NCBI GenBank assembly: GCA_023634235.1
Contig: JAMKCF010000009.1
Span: forward strand, 3,534,001 to 3,598,000
Length of the DNA: 64,000 nt
Direction of reading: 5' to 3'
Source of the DNA: Pisaster brevispinus
Taxonomy: Eukaryota > Echinodermata > Asteroidea > Forcipulatida > Asteriidae
Shown here piece after piece: positions 35,991 through 49,529 of this stretch. The notes below the pieces were generated by a model that saw only the letters and a program-made list of their open reading frames with translations, made no database searches and was not told where the DNA came from. Position numbers and translations under genes: made by a program. The first letter of the stretch is position 1, and each line of letters opens with the position of its first letter.

Positions 35991-36588
35991 TCACAAGTCA
36001 TTTTTCCCCCAAGTCAAGTCAAGTCGCAAGTCAATGAAATTGACGACTCGAGTCAACAATACTGTTGACAAGTTTTACACTGGAAGGGCATCGAATATGT
36101 AAGGTTAGAGACTTGTAATCCCCATTCACCCGAGGACTGTATCTCTTGGAAAATGAGTACATCACAAAATTGAATTGGTCGTTTCCCTTCCCCTTGTTAT
36201 TGTTTCCACTCGTGACAAGTCAAACTCTCCAAAACGATAGTAGTTTGTTAGGTTTCCATTCAAAAAAAAGTAACACTAGTGTTGTGTTGTATATTTATTT
36301 AAAAATTCAAAACTATAAGAGTAAAAAATAACACAAAGTCAAAACTTGGCCAAACAAATAAAAATTGGCCATACAGTGTATGTAAGTGCAGCCCAAATCA
36401 CTCGCAGACTCAGAAAAAAACCCAACACAATCTCTCTTCTTTTTTTCTTCTGGAAATGACTTGGTTTTAATTGTTTTTCAAGCAATATCAAGTAACTTCA
36501 ATAGTACAACCCAAATCTTGCAAACATTAATATTTTACCCTTTTATGTTTCCAATATGCATGCCTCTGAATTTGGGCAATGTATGCAA

Positions 36589-36735
36589 TAGACCCCTTGT
36601 GTATGGCGTCACAAGCCCAAACGAGTCCCCTAACTGAGGTCAATGAAGAGCTATCGTTGGCCGAGCGTAGTGCACAGCACGTACACGTTTCCACTGTTTG
36701 ACATCAAAGATGATGGCCAATGCAAGGGGGGGTCC
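36589..36735. repeat. Short repeat with GACCCCTT ends (relative at 58005-58175)
   Basis: AATAGACCCCTTGTGTATGG on the left and AAGGGGGGTCCA on the right. The second, looser copy (58015-58175) sits in ZFYVE19 intron 8 and shares CCTCACTGAGGTCAA. Confidence 0.5.
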
Positions 36736-38349
36736 ATACAGCGCTTCACCACAAAGACTTTGCCCCAGTGACGCCATTTCACATCAGGAAAGGTTGACGT
36801 CCCTTGCAAACCGAACAAAGAGTTTGCTTTGTTGAACAATCAACATACATGTGCATTACATGTTACAGGCTTCAAAATGCTTTTCTTACATGTGAAGCTA
36901 ATATTTCTACGTATGCAATGCCATTATTCCTTCCTTCTTTCAAAATGACCTCTCCAGAGCACAAACTTGATGGTACGTCTCATTCCGAATCCCACCAATT
37001 TGTTATTTGGAACCTCTAGAATATCGACTGAACCATCTGCAGGTTCTTCTCAAAACCAATTTTCAGTTTTTGAAGTAAAAAATGGTGATAATTGACTGGC
37101 GGTCAGAACTTCAGGGTTATTGCCAAATCAATTAATTTTAGTTCATTGCCAACGTCCAAACAATATCGAAAACCATTACCGTCAAGTCAAAACCAGAAAG
37201 TTTTTAAAAATCGAACTTAAAAAATTATTTAAGACATTAATTATGGAAATTGAAAGGGCAGCATATCGATCCAAAACAATCTTGAGGTCCGAGATGGTAT
37301 TTCACATGTAAAACTTGGAACACAAGCTCGATTCAATGGGTAAATGTTTTTGCCTTACTGTTTTATTTCTGGCATTGTTGTCTCCTTTTCTTTCAAGGGA
37401 GGGGATAAGCTTTTATTTCTGAAAAATTCTTGCTTGCCAATGTTACTTCTGTTCAATGATTACATACTTATAGCACAAAACAATTAAAATAAGACCATTT
37501 ACTGTCCTATGTAGTTAATATCGGTGGAAGTGTGCACAACTGCCTTGAACCACGCTTGAACTATGAATTTCTCTAGTTGGGGGGGGGGAACAAACCTACC
37601 AAAATGTCTACAAATTAACTGTTTCATAAAAATGTTAGCTATAGTTTAAGATGAGCTTAAAAACTAAATTTAATCCAGAACACGATAACAGCACTCTTCA
37701 ACTTACAGACAGTAATAACTTATCTACCCTTACCATAGGTACATAGAAAAACAAGTTCACTTATTACAATTTTGAAAATCCCTGATTACAACTTCCGTAG
37801 TTGCTAGTACAGAAGGTTTATTAATCTATTTTGACCCAGGATTGATTACAATTGGTTTGGTCCATGTTTAAAAATCCAGTAAGGGCTTATCTAATTATTT
37901 TACGTGACTATAAAATATCTCTGCAAAGAGGTTTAATAGAAGTAGAGTCTGATTTCTTTCATGTACAAAGACCTGCGATGTAACCATTAACAAGGATTAC
38001 TTCAGTTAGAGGGGGAAAAAAACGATGCTCACACTTCACACAAGTAATAAACAAACGCTTGCTGAAGTTTTTCAAACATTTCCTGTTATGTTTTGATAAA
38101 TAAAGGGTAATATTGAGGTCAGCTAATTACAAGCAAATAGTGAGGAATTTTAGGTGATTTAAACATACATAGCTAATTATAAAAACAAAACAGTTTATTT
38201 TTAATGTTCAAAATCAACCGTACATTTCAGCGGTGGCTTAGATAAAGTGAAATATGTAGAGTGTTATCAATACACATTACTTTTCCAGAAGAAATTACTC
38301 TTAAACTGTTTTCCAAGTTTTCAAGATATGCTGGTATTTAAATCAACTA

Positions 38350-38497
38350 ATGGGAGACTTTGGAACGCTAGATGGCAGCAGACTTACCAGATAAATTGCC
38401 ACTGTTTACGTAGTTCTGAGCATGCGCACATTACCGAGAACAACGGAATTACCCGGTAAGTCTGCTGCTGCCTCCTAGCGTCCCAAAAGTCTCCCAT
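38350..38497. mobile_element. 148-bp inverted-repeat MITE in the H3.3 3' flank
   Basis: ATGGGAGACTTTGGAACGCT... and ...AGCGTCCCAAAAGTCTCCCAT, arms of about 40 bp; they include GCAGCAGACTTACC on both sides. Confidence 0.7.
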
Positions 38498-38779
38498 TTA
38501 GGTTGTTTTTCTGACACCCTTATAATCAGATTAGTATTTCACATTATTCAAGACATCACATTGGATGAAGCTGTAGAGAAATCTCAAAACTACCTACACG
38601 TTTTACATGTTCAAAGATAAGAAAGAAAGTACATGTACATTTATTATCAATACAGAGGGGGAAAACAGCACGTAACACCACACACAGTTAACTTGTAAAA
38701 ATACTCTATCAGTTTGGCAAGGCTAAGAAAATTGCCAAGGAATTATATGATGAGACAGCCACTCTCTGGGAGTAGCTGC

Positions 38780-41511
<2,732 letters not shown>

Positions 41512-44055
41512 TTATTTATTTTCTCTGTGGAAGAATAATGTATCAATATTAGAAATATTTACATTTTTTATCAGTTGATCCACTCCTACTTTTCATAACA
41601 TTTGCCAATGCATTAACATTTCACTTGAAATCGGTAGATTTACTGTATATAGAAACAATCAGTGTACTGTGTAGCACTCAACATATGTCGTAATTATTGC
41701 AGGCTGGCATAGTGCATCTACTATTCATAGATAATACTGAATGTTCATAAAGTGTAGTCATGTGGTGTGCACTTAAAAGAAAAAAAACAAAACACTAAAC
41801 AAACCATCAAGTATGTGAAGTTGGACCACTCAAACAGTGGCCTGTTAACCACCAATGCCAACTCTGTCCAAACAGTAAATGAAGTCAGTTAAAAAATGTA
41901 AAATGTTGTATTTAAAACATCAAACAAGTGTACACGTGTCAGAGTCAGCCGAACACACAAATCAACTTACATGTCACCAGGCAAGCATCTTACAACACAA
42001 GCATGAACTTGTGCAGTATTTTCAAAATTAGTATTATGAAAGCGGTATGGAGAGTCAGCAGTACAAACGTATCAGTTAATCAAGAGTCAGGATCCACACA
42101 ATGACAGGCACACAATAAAAGGACGGTGTTATGTAGTACTAAATCCTACATGGAGATCCTGGAAATCAGTGAGTATCAAGGAAGGACGTACATGGGGATC
42201 CACGTACATCCTGCCTGTGGTCTTGTTGTCATAACTTTGTCAAAGCATTACATTTTACGTACAATACATGAACTGTAATTGCGGTTTAAAAGGCTTTCAT
42301 TGTCAAGTACACAATTTTAATGAGCAAAGGAAAAAGTACTGAACTGTGAGGAGTAGTGTTAATACAAATTGAACACCTTTGAAAACAAGCTTTCTGTTAT
42401 GTGAGAATGTGAGCTTTACGCTTGAGTGGTCAAACAATGTGGGCAACAGAAATTTTTTATGTCAAAAGAATTACAACTGTGTTCTTACAACACATGTAGC
42501 TACATGTATAAGTCTTAAAATCAATGTGTTCATCAGGCGTTTTGCATAATGCCTAGTACCTAAAAATTGAAAGTACACACCAAGCAATGCATAATTCCAT
42601 GTATCAGTATTGCATACTGCGTTATCCGTAAAAAATATCTGCATATTGCTCGGCATAATTTTTCATTTAAGCATTGCGCACTACGCACAGCACAGCGCAT
42701 GACAGACATGCGGATTTCAGGCCTAAATTTTGAATGAAAGAACCTGTGAGAGTTCTGTTGTATTTCATCGATCATGAACTTTAATCCCATTTTATATTTT
42801 TTTTAAATATTTTAACTAGAAATGTAGAAAATTGAATTTGAAGATGAACAGACGAGTCACCCTGGGACAAAGATATCTTTTCATGCTTTTGGAGAGCGAA
42901 ACTCCTGAAAACTATAACAGTGCTCAAATTTTAGTGGAACACAGGCCTAAGGCCAGTAGTTTTAGTGACGGGCCAGTAGACTTATGACTGGACAAGTCCA
43001 GCGGTCTTGTGTTTTTCAATTGAATAATAATTCCTCACTCTGTGTATATCATGTTCAAGTGTTGACTTTGAATCTCATAAAATACCTTTCAATTCTATAC
43101 CAAAAGGATTAATGAAGTATAGCCCTACTTAATACTAATAAAGACAAATGAGATAGGCCTAAATCTTTTCTTACGTATGTCTCAGTGCTTGTTCAAATAC
43201 AAACAGTTAAATGTACGTTAAAGCTGTGTCAGGAACTTTTCTTCTCATTTTGATTCTGTTCCAGTTTGACTTGAGCAACAAGGCAAGCCCTGTGATCTTG
43301 TGGATTTTCCCCCCAAATTCGAGCCCTGCAGAAGCACCTATGACATGTATGACTACATGTATGACAATTTGAAATTGTATCTGCATCAATGAGTTTCTCC
43401 CTAGAAGACATTTGCAGTCATTGTTCACTACTGGAGTGACAACATTTAATTAAGTACTAGTATTATATGTTGAGCGCAATTCTAATCTTGAAGTTGTCCT
43501 TTTTTTTTTATTCGGGCGGTGTGCCATTTTGTGACGGAGCAAACTTTGTTTCCTTTCATGTTTTAAAAATTTGTGCAGGATTGCTAGGGCGCAAACTTTT
43601 AACACTGCTTGATCTTTGTCAATCAAACAAAATTCTCACCACTTTTCGTGAAATATATACATTTTTTGTACGCTGTATGATTATGAGGGGAATTTACGTC
43701 CAGAGGTTAAAGGGGTAGGTTCAAAGTTAGTGTTCTGCTGAATCTTAACTTCAGTCTGGAGTGATATTTTCGTTCAAAAACTTGGGAAGAATGTCGAGAA
43801 ACAGGTCTGCTCATGAGCTGTAAAGTTCAAAGCTCGTAACAATTGCTGGCAGATTCCTTTGTGATAAACCGCGCTGCAACTTGTTGATAAACTTTCTGTT
43901 AAAGATAAATTTTTAAAATTGACAATTCGTTTGAAGACAAATGCATCCCATTTTTCTTTGTAGTCTGGCGATGACAACAACAGCGTGAACAATGTTTAAA
44001 CCCTGTTTCCCAACCAAAGGGAATTATTCAAGCAAACCGCAAGCCTGCAATTTCA

Positions 44056-44787
44056 TACTCCTAGAACTATTCGGTTCGTTCCGCTATCGTCTCCCCGACC
44101 CTCATAGGTCATCATGTACAAAATCCTATTCGAAACTTTTTCCCCTTCACGTTTATGCACCTGGACTTCTCTTTTGAAAACGGAGCTTGCCAAAATTAGG
44201 CTCTATGTATTCATTGTTTTCACAGTGAGCTCGGGTTGGGTCCAGAAAATCCACTCCGCAAAAAAAAGGTGCAAAAGATGATAAATTCCCATCGTTATTC
44301 GGAATCGTCGCCTTCCGATAACAAAAATGGCCGCCGTCGCTTGTATCAATGGTATGCTGCGCGCAACGCTGGTTCACAATAACCAACGGTTTACGTATAA
44401 AAGATAAGCCATTGATTATTGTGGACCAGTGTTGCGCACAGAATACTATGCGAAGGCATGTCGTGGACCAGCGTTGCACGCAGCATACCAGTGATACAAG
44501 CGACGGCGGCCATTTTTGTTACCGGAAGGCGACGATTCCAAATAAGCGATGGGAATTTATCATTTTTTGCACCTTTTTTTTGCGGAGTGGATTTTCTGGA
44601 CCCACCCCGAGCTCACTGTGAAAACAATGAATACATAGAGCCTAATTTTGGCAAGCTCCGTTTTCAAAAGAGAAGTCCAGGTGCATAAACGTGAAGGGGG
44701 AAAAGTTTCGAATAGGATTTTGTACATATGATGACCTATGAGGGTCGGGGAGACGATAGCGGAACGAACCGAATAGTTCTAGGAGTA
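44056..44787. mobile_element. Foldback element with about 300-bp inverted arms and 9-bp target duplication
   Basis: Arms run from 44056 (TACTCCTAGAACTATTCGG) inward to about 44365 and from 44787 inward to about 44480, with few mismatches. GCAATTTCA is repeated exactly at 44047-44055 and 44788-44796. Long arms with a 9-bp duplication are typical of Mutator-like elements. The core (44366-44480) repeats a motif around GACCAGCGTTGCGCAC. No transposase. The arms give mirror ORFs of about 100 codons, which are a by-product of the symmetry. Confidence 0.85.
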
Positions 44788-44846
44788 GCAATTTCATGCC
44801 TCAGGAGTCAGCCGCATAATTATTTATTTGTGTGGGCAGACTTTAG

Positions 44847-45430
44847 CGGTCCTACTACTTGCCGTCAACTCGCCGACTTGCCGTGAACTCGCCGTCAACT
44901 CATTTTCGTGCCGTCAACTCATTAAATATACATCAAAAATTTATAAATGGGGCATGGAAGTGTTAAGTCTGGGCTAAACTACATATTTCTTATGGTTTTC
45001 GGTACAATTTCATTTACAAAAACGATTTTGTGTTGATAAATAAATAGTATAAACGCAGTGTTAGCCGTTGGCCGCAATCTTTCCTTTTCACGGAGCTTGG
45101 ACTGTACCATTCATGGTATGGGTGTGAAATGCAAGTATCAAGCTATGGATGGACAACAGAGGGCGCTATATTGCAGATGGCTGCGGGTGGATGGTGCACT
45201 CTGGATATCAGAATATTGCTGCATTTATACTATTTATTTATCAACACAAAATCGTTTTTGTAAATGAAATTGTACCGAAAACCATAAGAAATATGTAGTT
45301 TAGCCCAGACTTAACACTTCCATGCCCCATTTATTAATTGTTGATGTATATTTAATGAGTTGACGGCACGAAAATGAGTTGACGGCGAGTTGACGGCAAG
45401 TCGGCGAGTTGACGGCAAGTAGTAAGACCC
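44847..45430. mobile_element. Second foldback element, about 200-bp arms, 8-bp duplication
   Basis: Arms 44847-45052 and 45225-45430 are near-perfect inverted copies. Their outer parts hold tandem GCCGTCAACTCG/GCCGACTTG words. GACTTTAG flanks it at 44839-44846 and 45431-45438. It begins only 59 bp after the previous foldback element. The unique core (45053-45224) codes for nothing convincing. Confidence 0.8.
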
Positions 45431-45701
45431 GACTTTAGTTCAGAAATTGCTGTGCATGAATTTTTAAAAAGGCTGTCTTCAAAGATTGCGCCCAACATAA
45501 TGATAATTTTTTACATCAATAAAATAATAAAATAAAATAAATAATGCTCTATTTAAAAATAATAAATAAATGGGTGATAAAATCACAAAGTGTGAGTCAA
45601 CCAGATTTGGCATATTTTCCAATGCGGAAATCAAACAATTATTTCACTCGTTAATTTAGGCCTATCTGACAAATGAGAACCAGTAATTAGGGCCTATACT
45701 A

Positions 45702-45772
45702 GTTCGCGATGATCGTAACCCTCAACCCCCCGACGTACCGTCGGGAGGATGGAGGTACGATCATCGCAACTA
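45702..45772. mobile_element. Diverged second copy of the 71-bp hairpin element
   Basis: TAGTTCGCGATGATCGTAACCC ... GGTACGATCATCGCAACTA, with several mismatches and a different loop (CCCCGACGTACCGTCGGG). No flanking duplication seen. Confidence 0.7.
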
Positions 45773-46907
45773 CATTTTTGTAGGCCTATTTTTTTTTTTT
45801 TTAAATAAAACTTAAAAGACAATATATTTTATTTTTAATAATTTTTAGTAATAATTTAAATTTATTGTCAGATTGTTGATCACTTAATGACTTATCCTCT
45901 CCTGCTCTACCTACCTACCTTTCTTGTGGTGTACAGTAAATATGATACGAAATTGCGCAATGCTATGACTGAAAAGCGAAACATACTAAAAGGCAGCAGC
46001 AACAATCAACAATTCGTACGTATCGTAGTGTTACGTACATGACGTATGAGGGACGTCCACTGAACATAATAAAAGGAAATTCCGTTTTAAAAAAACGACA
46101 AATTATAAAGTAAAATTTTTCTTATTTTTTCGATTATTTCCAACGTTATTAATAACAACAAAATGTTCATTGTCATCTAGATGTATTATTTAAAACAAAT
46201 ACACACACACAAATCGAAAAAGGTGAAAGGAAAAATGAGAAAACGTGGTCATATTTACCCTTCTTTTATAAATAAAATTCCGTTCGTATTTTCAACACAC
46301 AATGTTTTTAAGGGCGAGTATTTTTTTTCTCTTCGTTTGCTGCTCACCCTCTTTCAACAAACTTCAGAAATAAAATGTTTCGTTTTAGATTTACATGTAA
46401 TTGTTTTGTACGTTGTTATACTTTTTTAAAAACATTTTGAACACAGCTTATGTTTTATATTTGTAATAAATACAATTTTCTAAAGTATTTATATTAAATT
46501 TATTATATTTGAGTTAATATTGAGTGATCTAAGGTGAATGACCCCCTTTTAACCACGTAAAAATAAATAATCAGCCTCAGATGTCATAAAGTAAATAACC
46601 ATTGATCTCTGTTGTATTGGATTTTTATGTAAATGACATAGATGTAGTGGTGAAGTTTAATTTAATCGGGACGCCTATGGGTTATGATTTTGAAAGTAAG
46701 AAAGACATCTGTGAAGAAAAAATGAAAATTTCTCGATTTTACAATGAATTCAGGATTCCGTTCGCACTAATCAGTGACGGTCGTTGACAAGGTTTTTGAA
46801 GTGCTGACTTCAGTCTGGCAACACCTGTACTGGGGCAAATTGTAACCGGTGTACCTGTGAGGTTTGACGTTCGAAAAGGCGCTTTTCGGAAGACAGAAAA
46901 TGAGCAT

Positions 46908-47026
46908 CGCCCAATTTCATGGTTCTCCCACATTATTCTACGTTTGTGGAGCTCTGTCAAATGCACAAGTTCGATGGGTCATAAAGCACAACATTCCATG
47001 GTAAGCAGAGCCATGAAATTGGGCCC
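46908..47026. mobile_element. Short foldback repeat, same terminal motif
   Basis: GCCCAATTTCATGGTTCT and AGAGCCATGAAATTGGGC are inverted ends around a different core. Single-ended or worn relatives lie at 20689-20860, 5190-5370 and 5690-5735. Confidence 0.65.
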
Positions 47027-47248
47027 TAGATATCTTAAATGTACAGGGTCAGAACAGATTTGGAAGCCTCGTAAGTGCGCCGTACCATGGCCGTACCATG
47101 CAGCTAGTATAGCTGGTTTAAATTCCAGCTACAAATAGCTCCACGGCCGTACCCAGACTATGATCTTTCGAAACGCGACCATGATCCTCCGAAAAAAATA
47201 ATACTAAAAGCATGTTCATGCGCCAGTGCAATACACATATTTGATATA

Positions 47249-47742
47249 GGGGTCTTTTCGAAACGCAGGCTTTCCCCGTTTAGGCTTTGAAAAACCTAAA
47301 AGCCTGGTAATTCCAGTCCGCCGTTTAGAAAATACCTTGTGGGTATTTTCGAAACGGTGAGCTTTCCCCGTTCAGGCTTTGAAAAACCCAAAAGCCTGGT
47401 AACTCCAGTCTGCCGTTTCGAAAATACTTTGGGGGTATTTTCGCCACGGCGGGCTTTCCCGTTCAGGCTTTGCAAAACCTAAAGCCTGGTGATTTCAGTC
47501 CGCCGTTTCGAAAATACCCACCAAAGGGTATTTTCGAAACGCAGGCTTTACCTGGTCAGGCTTTGATAAAATACTGAAAGCCTGGTAATTCCAGTCTGCT
47601 TTCCCTGTTCAGGCTTTGAAAAATCTTGAAAGTCTGATAGTTCCAGTCCGCCGTTCCGAAAGTACCAAGATAAGGATATTTTCAAAATGCAGGCTTTCTC
47701 TGGGGACAAAAATCCGTTGTACTGTGTGCTGTTTCGAAAATA
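47249..47742. repeat. Tandem array of hairpin-forming units, period about 92 bp
   Basis: About five units. Each opens GTATTTTCGAAACG, continues GGCTTTCCCCGTTCAGGC, turns through GAAAAACC to AAAGCCTGGTAATTCC, and closes CGCCGTTTCGAAAATAC. Each unit is therefore close to its own reverse complement. Unit starts: about 47251, 47341, 47432, 47525, 47663. The last interval is irregular. Confidence 0.8.
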
Positions 47743-47939
47743 AGAATCTTGAAGAGGAAGAATTCAAATGAGCCAACAACAATCGGGCAGAGCCAGCCAG
47801 CAAGAGAGAGCCGAGACATCAAAAAGTCAGAGAAACCGCCAGTAAAATAATGTTTAAAATTTAAATATATTCTTCATCGCATTCTTTAAAAACAAAAACG
47901 TATAAGTTACAATAAAATCGAAATTTAGAGAGAAAACTT

Positions 47940-49390
47940 AGTTTACAAACTTGCTTTTTGTAACAACTTTTTTTGTGTTTATTGCCCAAAATGATGTAGA
48001 CAAGACTGAAGTCAGCACTAAATTTAGTGCCAGCACCAAATTAAAAAAAAAATTGTCAACAACCGTCATTGACAGAGCGAACGGAATCCTGAATTTTCGT
48101 GAGATCGCCTTGTTTTCAATTGTAATGTTTTCATTGTAAAATAGTGAAATCTTAAATTGTTTTTCTTCATAGATGTCTCCTTTATATCCAAAACAATACT
48201 TCATAGGCGCCCCGATAAAATTAGCACTAAGTAATTAGCTCAGCCCAACTAATTAAAATTTGCATAAAATAGGCCCGCGTACAAAAAAAAATACGCAATT
48301 TTCATTTGAAATGTAGTCATTTAAAAATTATGAAACATTTTTTTATAGATGTCTTTCTTACATCCCAAACCATAATTCATAAGCGCCTGATTAAATTGGT
48401 TCACTAATTAGCTCAGCCCAACCAATTAAACTAATGCATAAAAAGGCCGGTGTGCGAATTTACTATAAGGAGTTAAACACGTAACAACATAACTTTCATT
48501 TAAAAGGTAGTCATCACAAAACTTTAAAAAATTAATATTTCATAATTGTTTAAATAGTTTTTGCCCAATATGTGCTGTACAAATAGGGTTAATGACTACT
48601 TTTCAAATGAAAATTGCGTATTTTTTATATTACATTCGCACACGGGCCTATTTTATGCAATAGTTTAATTACTTGGGCTGAGCTAATTAGTGAAGCAATT
48701 TTATTGGGGCCCCAATGGATGATGCTTTTGGATGTAAGGAAGACATCTATGAGTAAAACAATTAGTATTTCATAATTTTAAATGACTACCTTTCAAATTA
48801 AAATTGCGCATTTTTTATAGTAAATTCGCACACGGGCCTATTTTGTGCAATAATTTAATTAGTTGGGCTGAGCTTATTAGGCAACCAATTTGACCGGGGC
48901 ACCTATGGATGATGGTTTGAGATTTGAGAAAGACATCTATGAAAAAAAACCTAAAGATTTCATTGATTTTCGATAACTATTTTTCAAATGAAAAAAAGGT
49001 TGTTGCGCCGTTTAACATGCGACTCTTGCAGTAAATTCGCACACGGGCTATAGCTACGCATTTGTTTAATTAGTTGGGCTGAGCTACTTAGTGAATCAAT
49101 TTAATCGGGACGCCTATGGATTATGATTTGGGATGTAAGGAAGACATCTGGGAAGAAAAAATTAAGATTTCAGGATTTTACAATGAAAACATTGCAATTA
49201 AAAACAATGCAATTACACGAGAATTCAGGACTCCGTTTGCTCTGTCAATGACGGTCGTTGACAAGTTTTTTTTTATATTTGGCGCTAGCACAAAATTTCT
49301 CGCCAGTACCAAATTTGGTGCTGGCACTAAATTTAGTGCTGACTTCGGAGGCTTTAAAAGCTTGCGGCCAACAGAGGGCGGCAAATAATT
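47940..49390. repeat. Head-to-head palindromic array upstream of ZFYVE19
   Basis: Monomers of about 190 bp (TTAATTAGTTGGGCTGAGCT, GACGCCTATGGATTATG, AAGGAAGACATCT) run minus on the left (47940-48500) and plus on the right (48600-49390), meeting near 48560. The outer arms give mirror ORFs (47938-48204 minus, 49116-49388 plus), best read as repeat translation. A related plus-strand piece is at 46650-46825. The end nearest ZFYVE19 has short tandem GCTGGCACTAAATTTAGT words. Confidence 0.75.
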
Positions 49391-49529
49391 ACAGCAAAAT
49401 TGGGTTCGCGAAGTACAACTTCAAACACTACACTAGCATACAGTACTAGTATTCCTAGAAGCCATAATAAATATGCATTTTTCAATGGATGTAAAATAAA
49501 AAGTATATATATAACGAATTGAGAATACA

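Larger units (their letters stand above)
34632..38779. other. Intergenic DNA between NXF1 and H3.3
   Basis: The NXF1 promoter should lie within the first few hundred bases above 34631; no TATA box is obvious. Then the foldback repeat (34883), AAGTC-rich DNA with a LINE tail (35520-36060), a GACCCCTT repeat (36589), a MITE (38350) and the H3.3 3' UTR next to 38779. Nothing coding was recognised at 36740-38340. Confidence 0.6.

Noticed and set aside
49116..49388. 90-codon ORF and its mirror at 47938-48204
   Set aside because: The similarity comes from inverted repeat arms; related fragments at 46602-46787 show stops and rearrangements.
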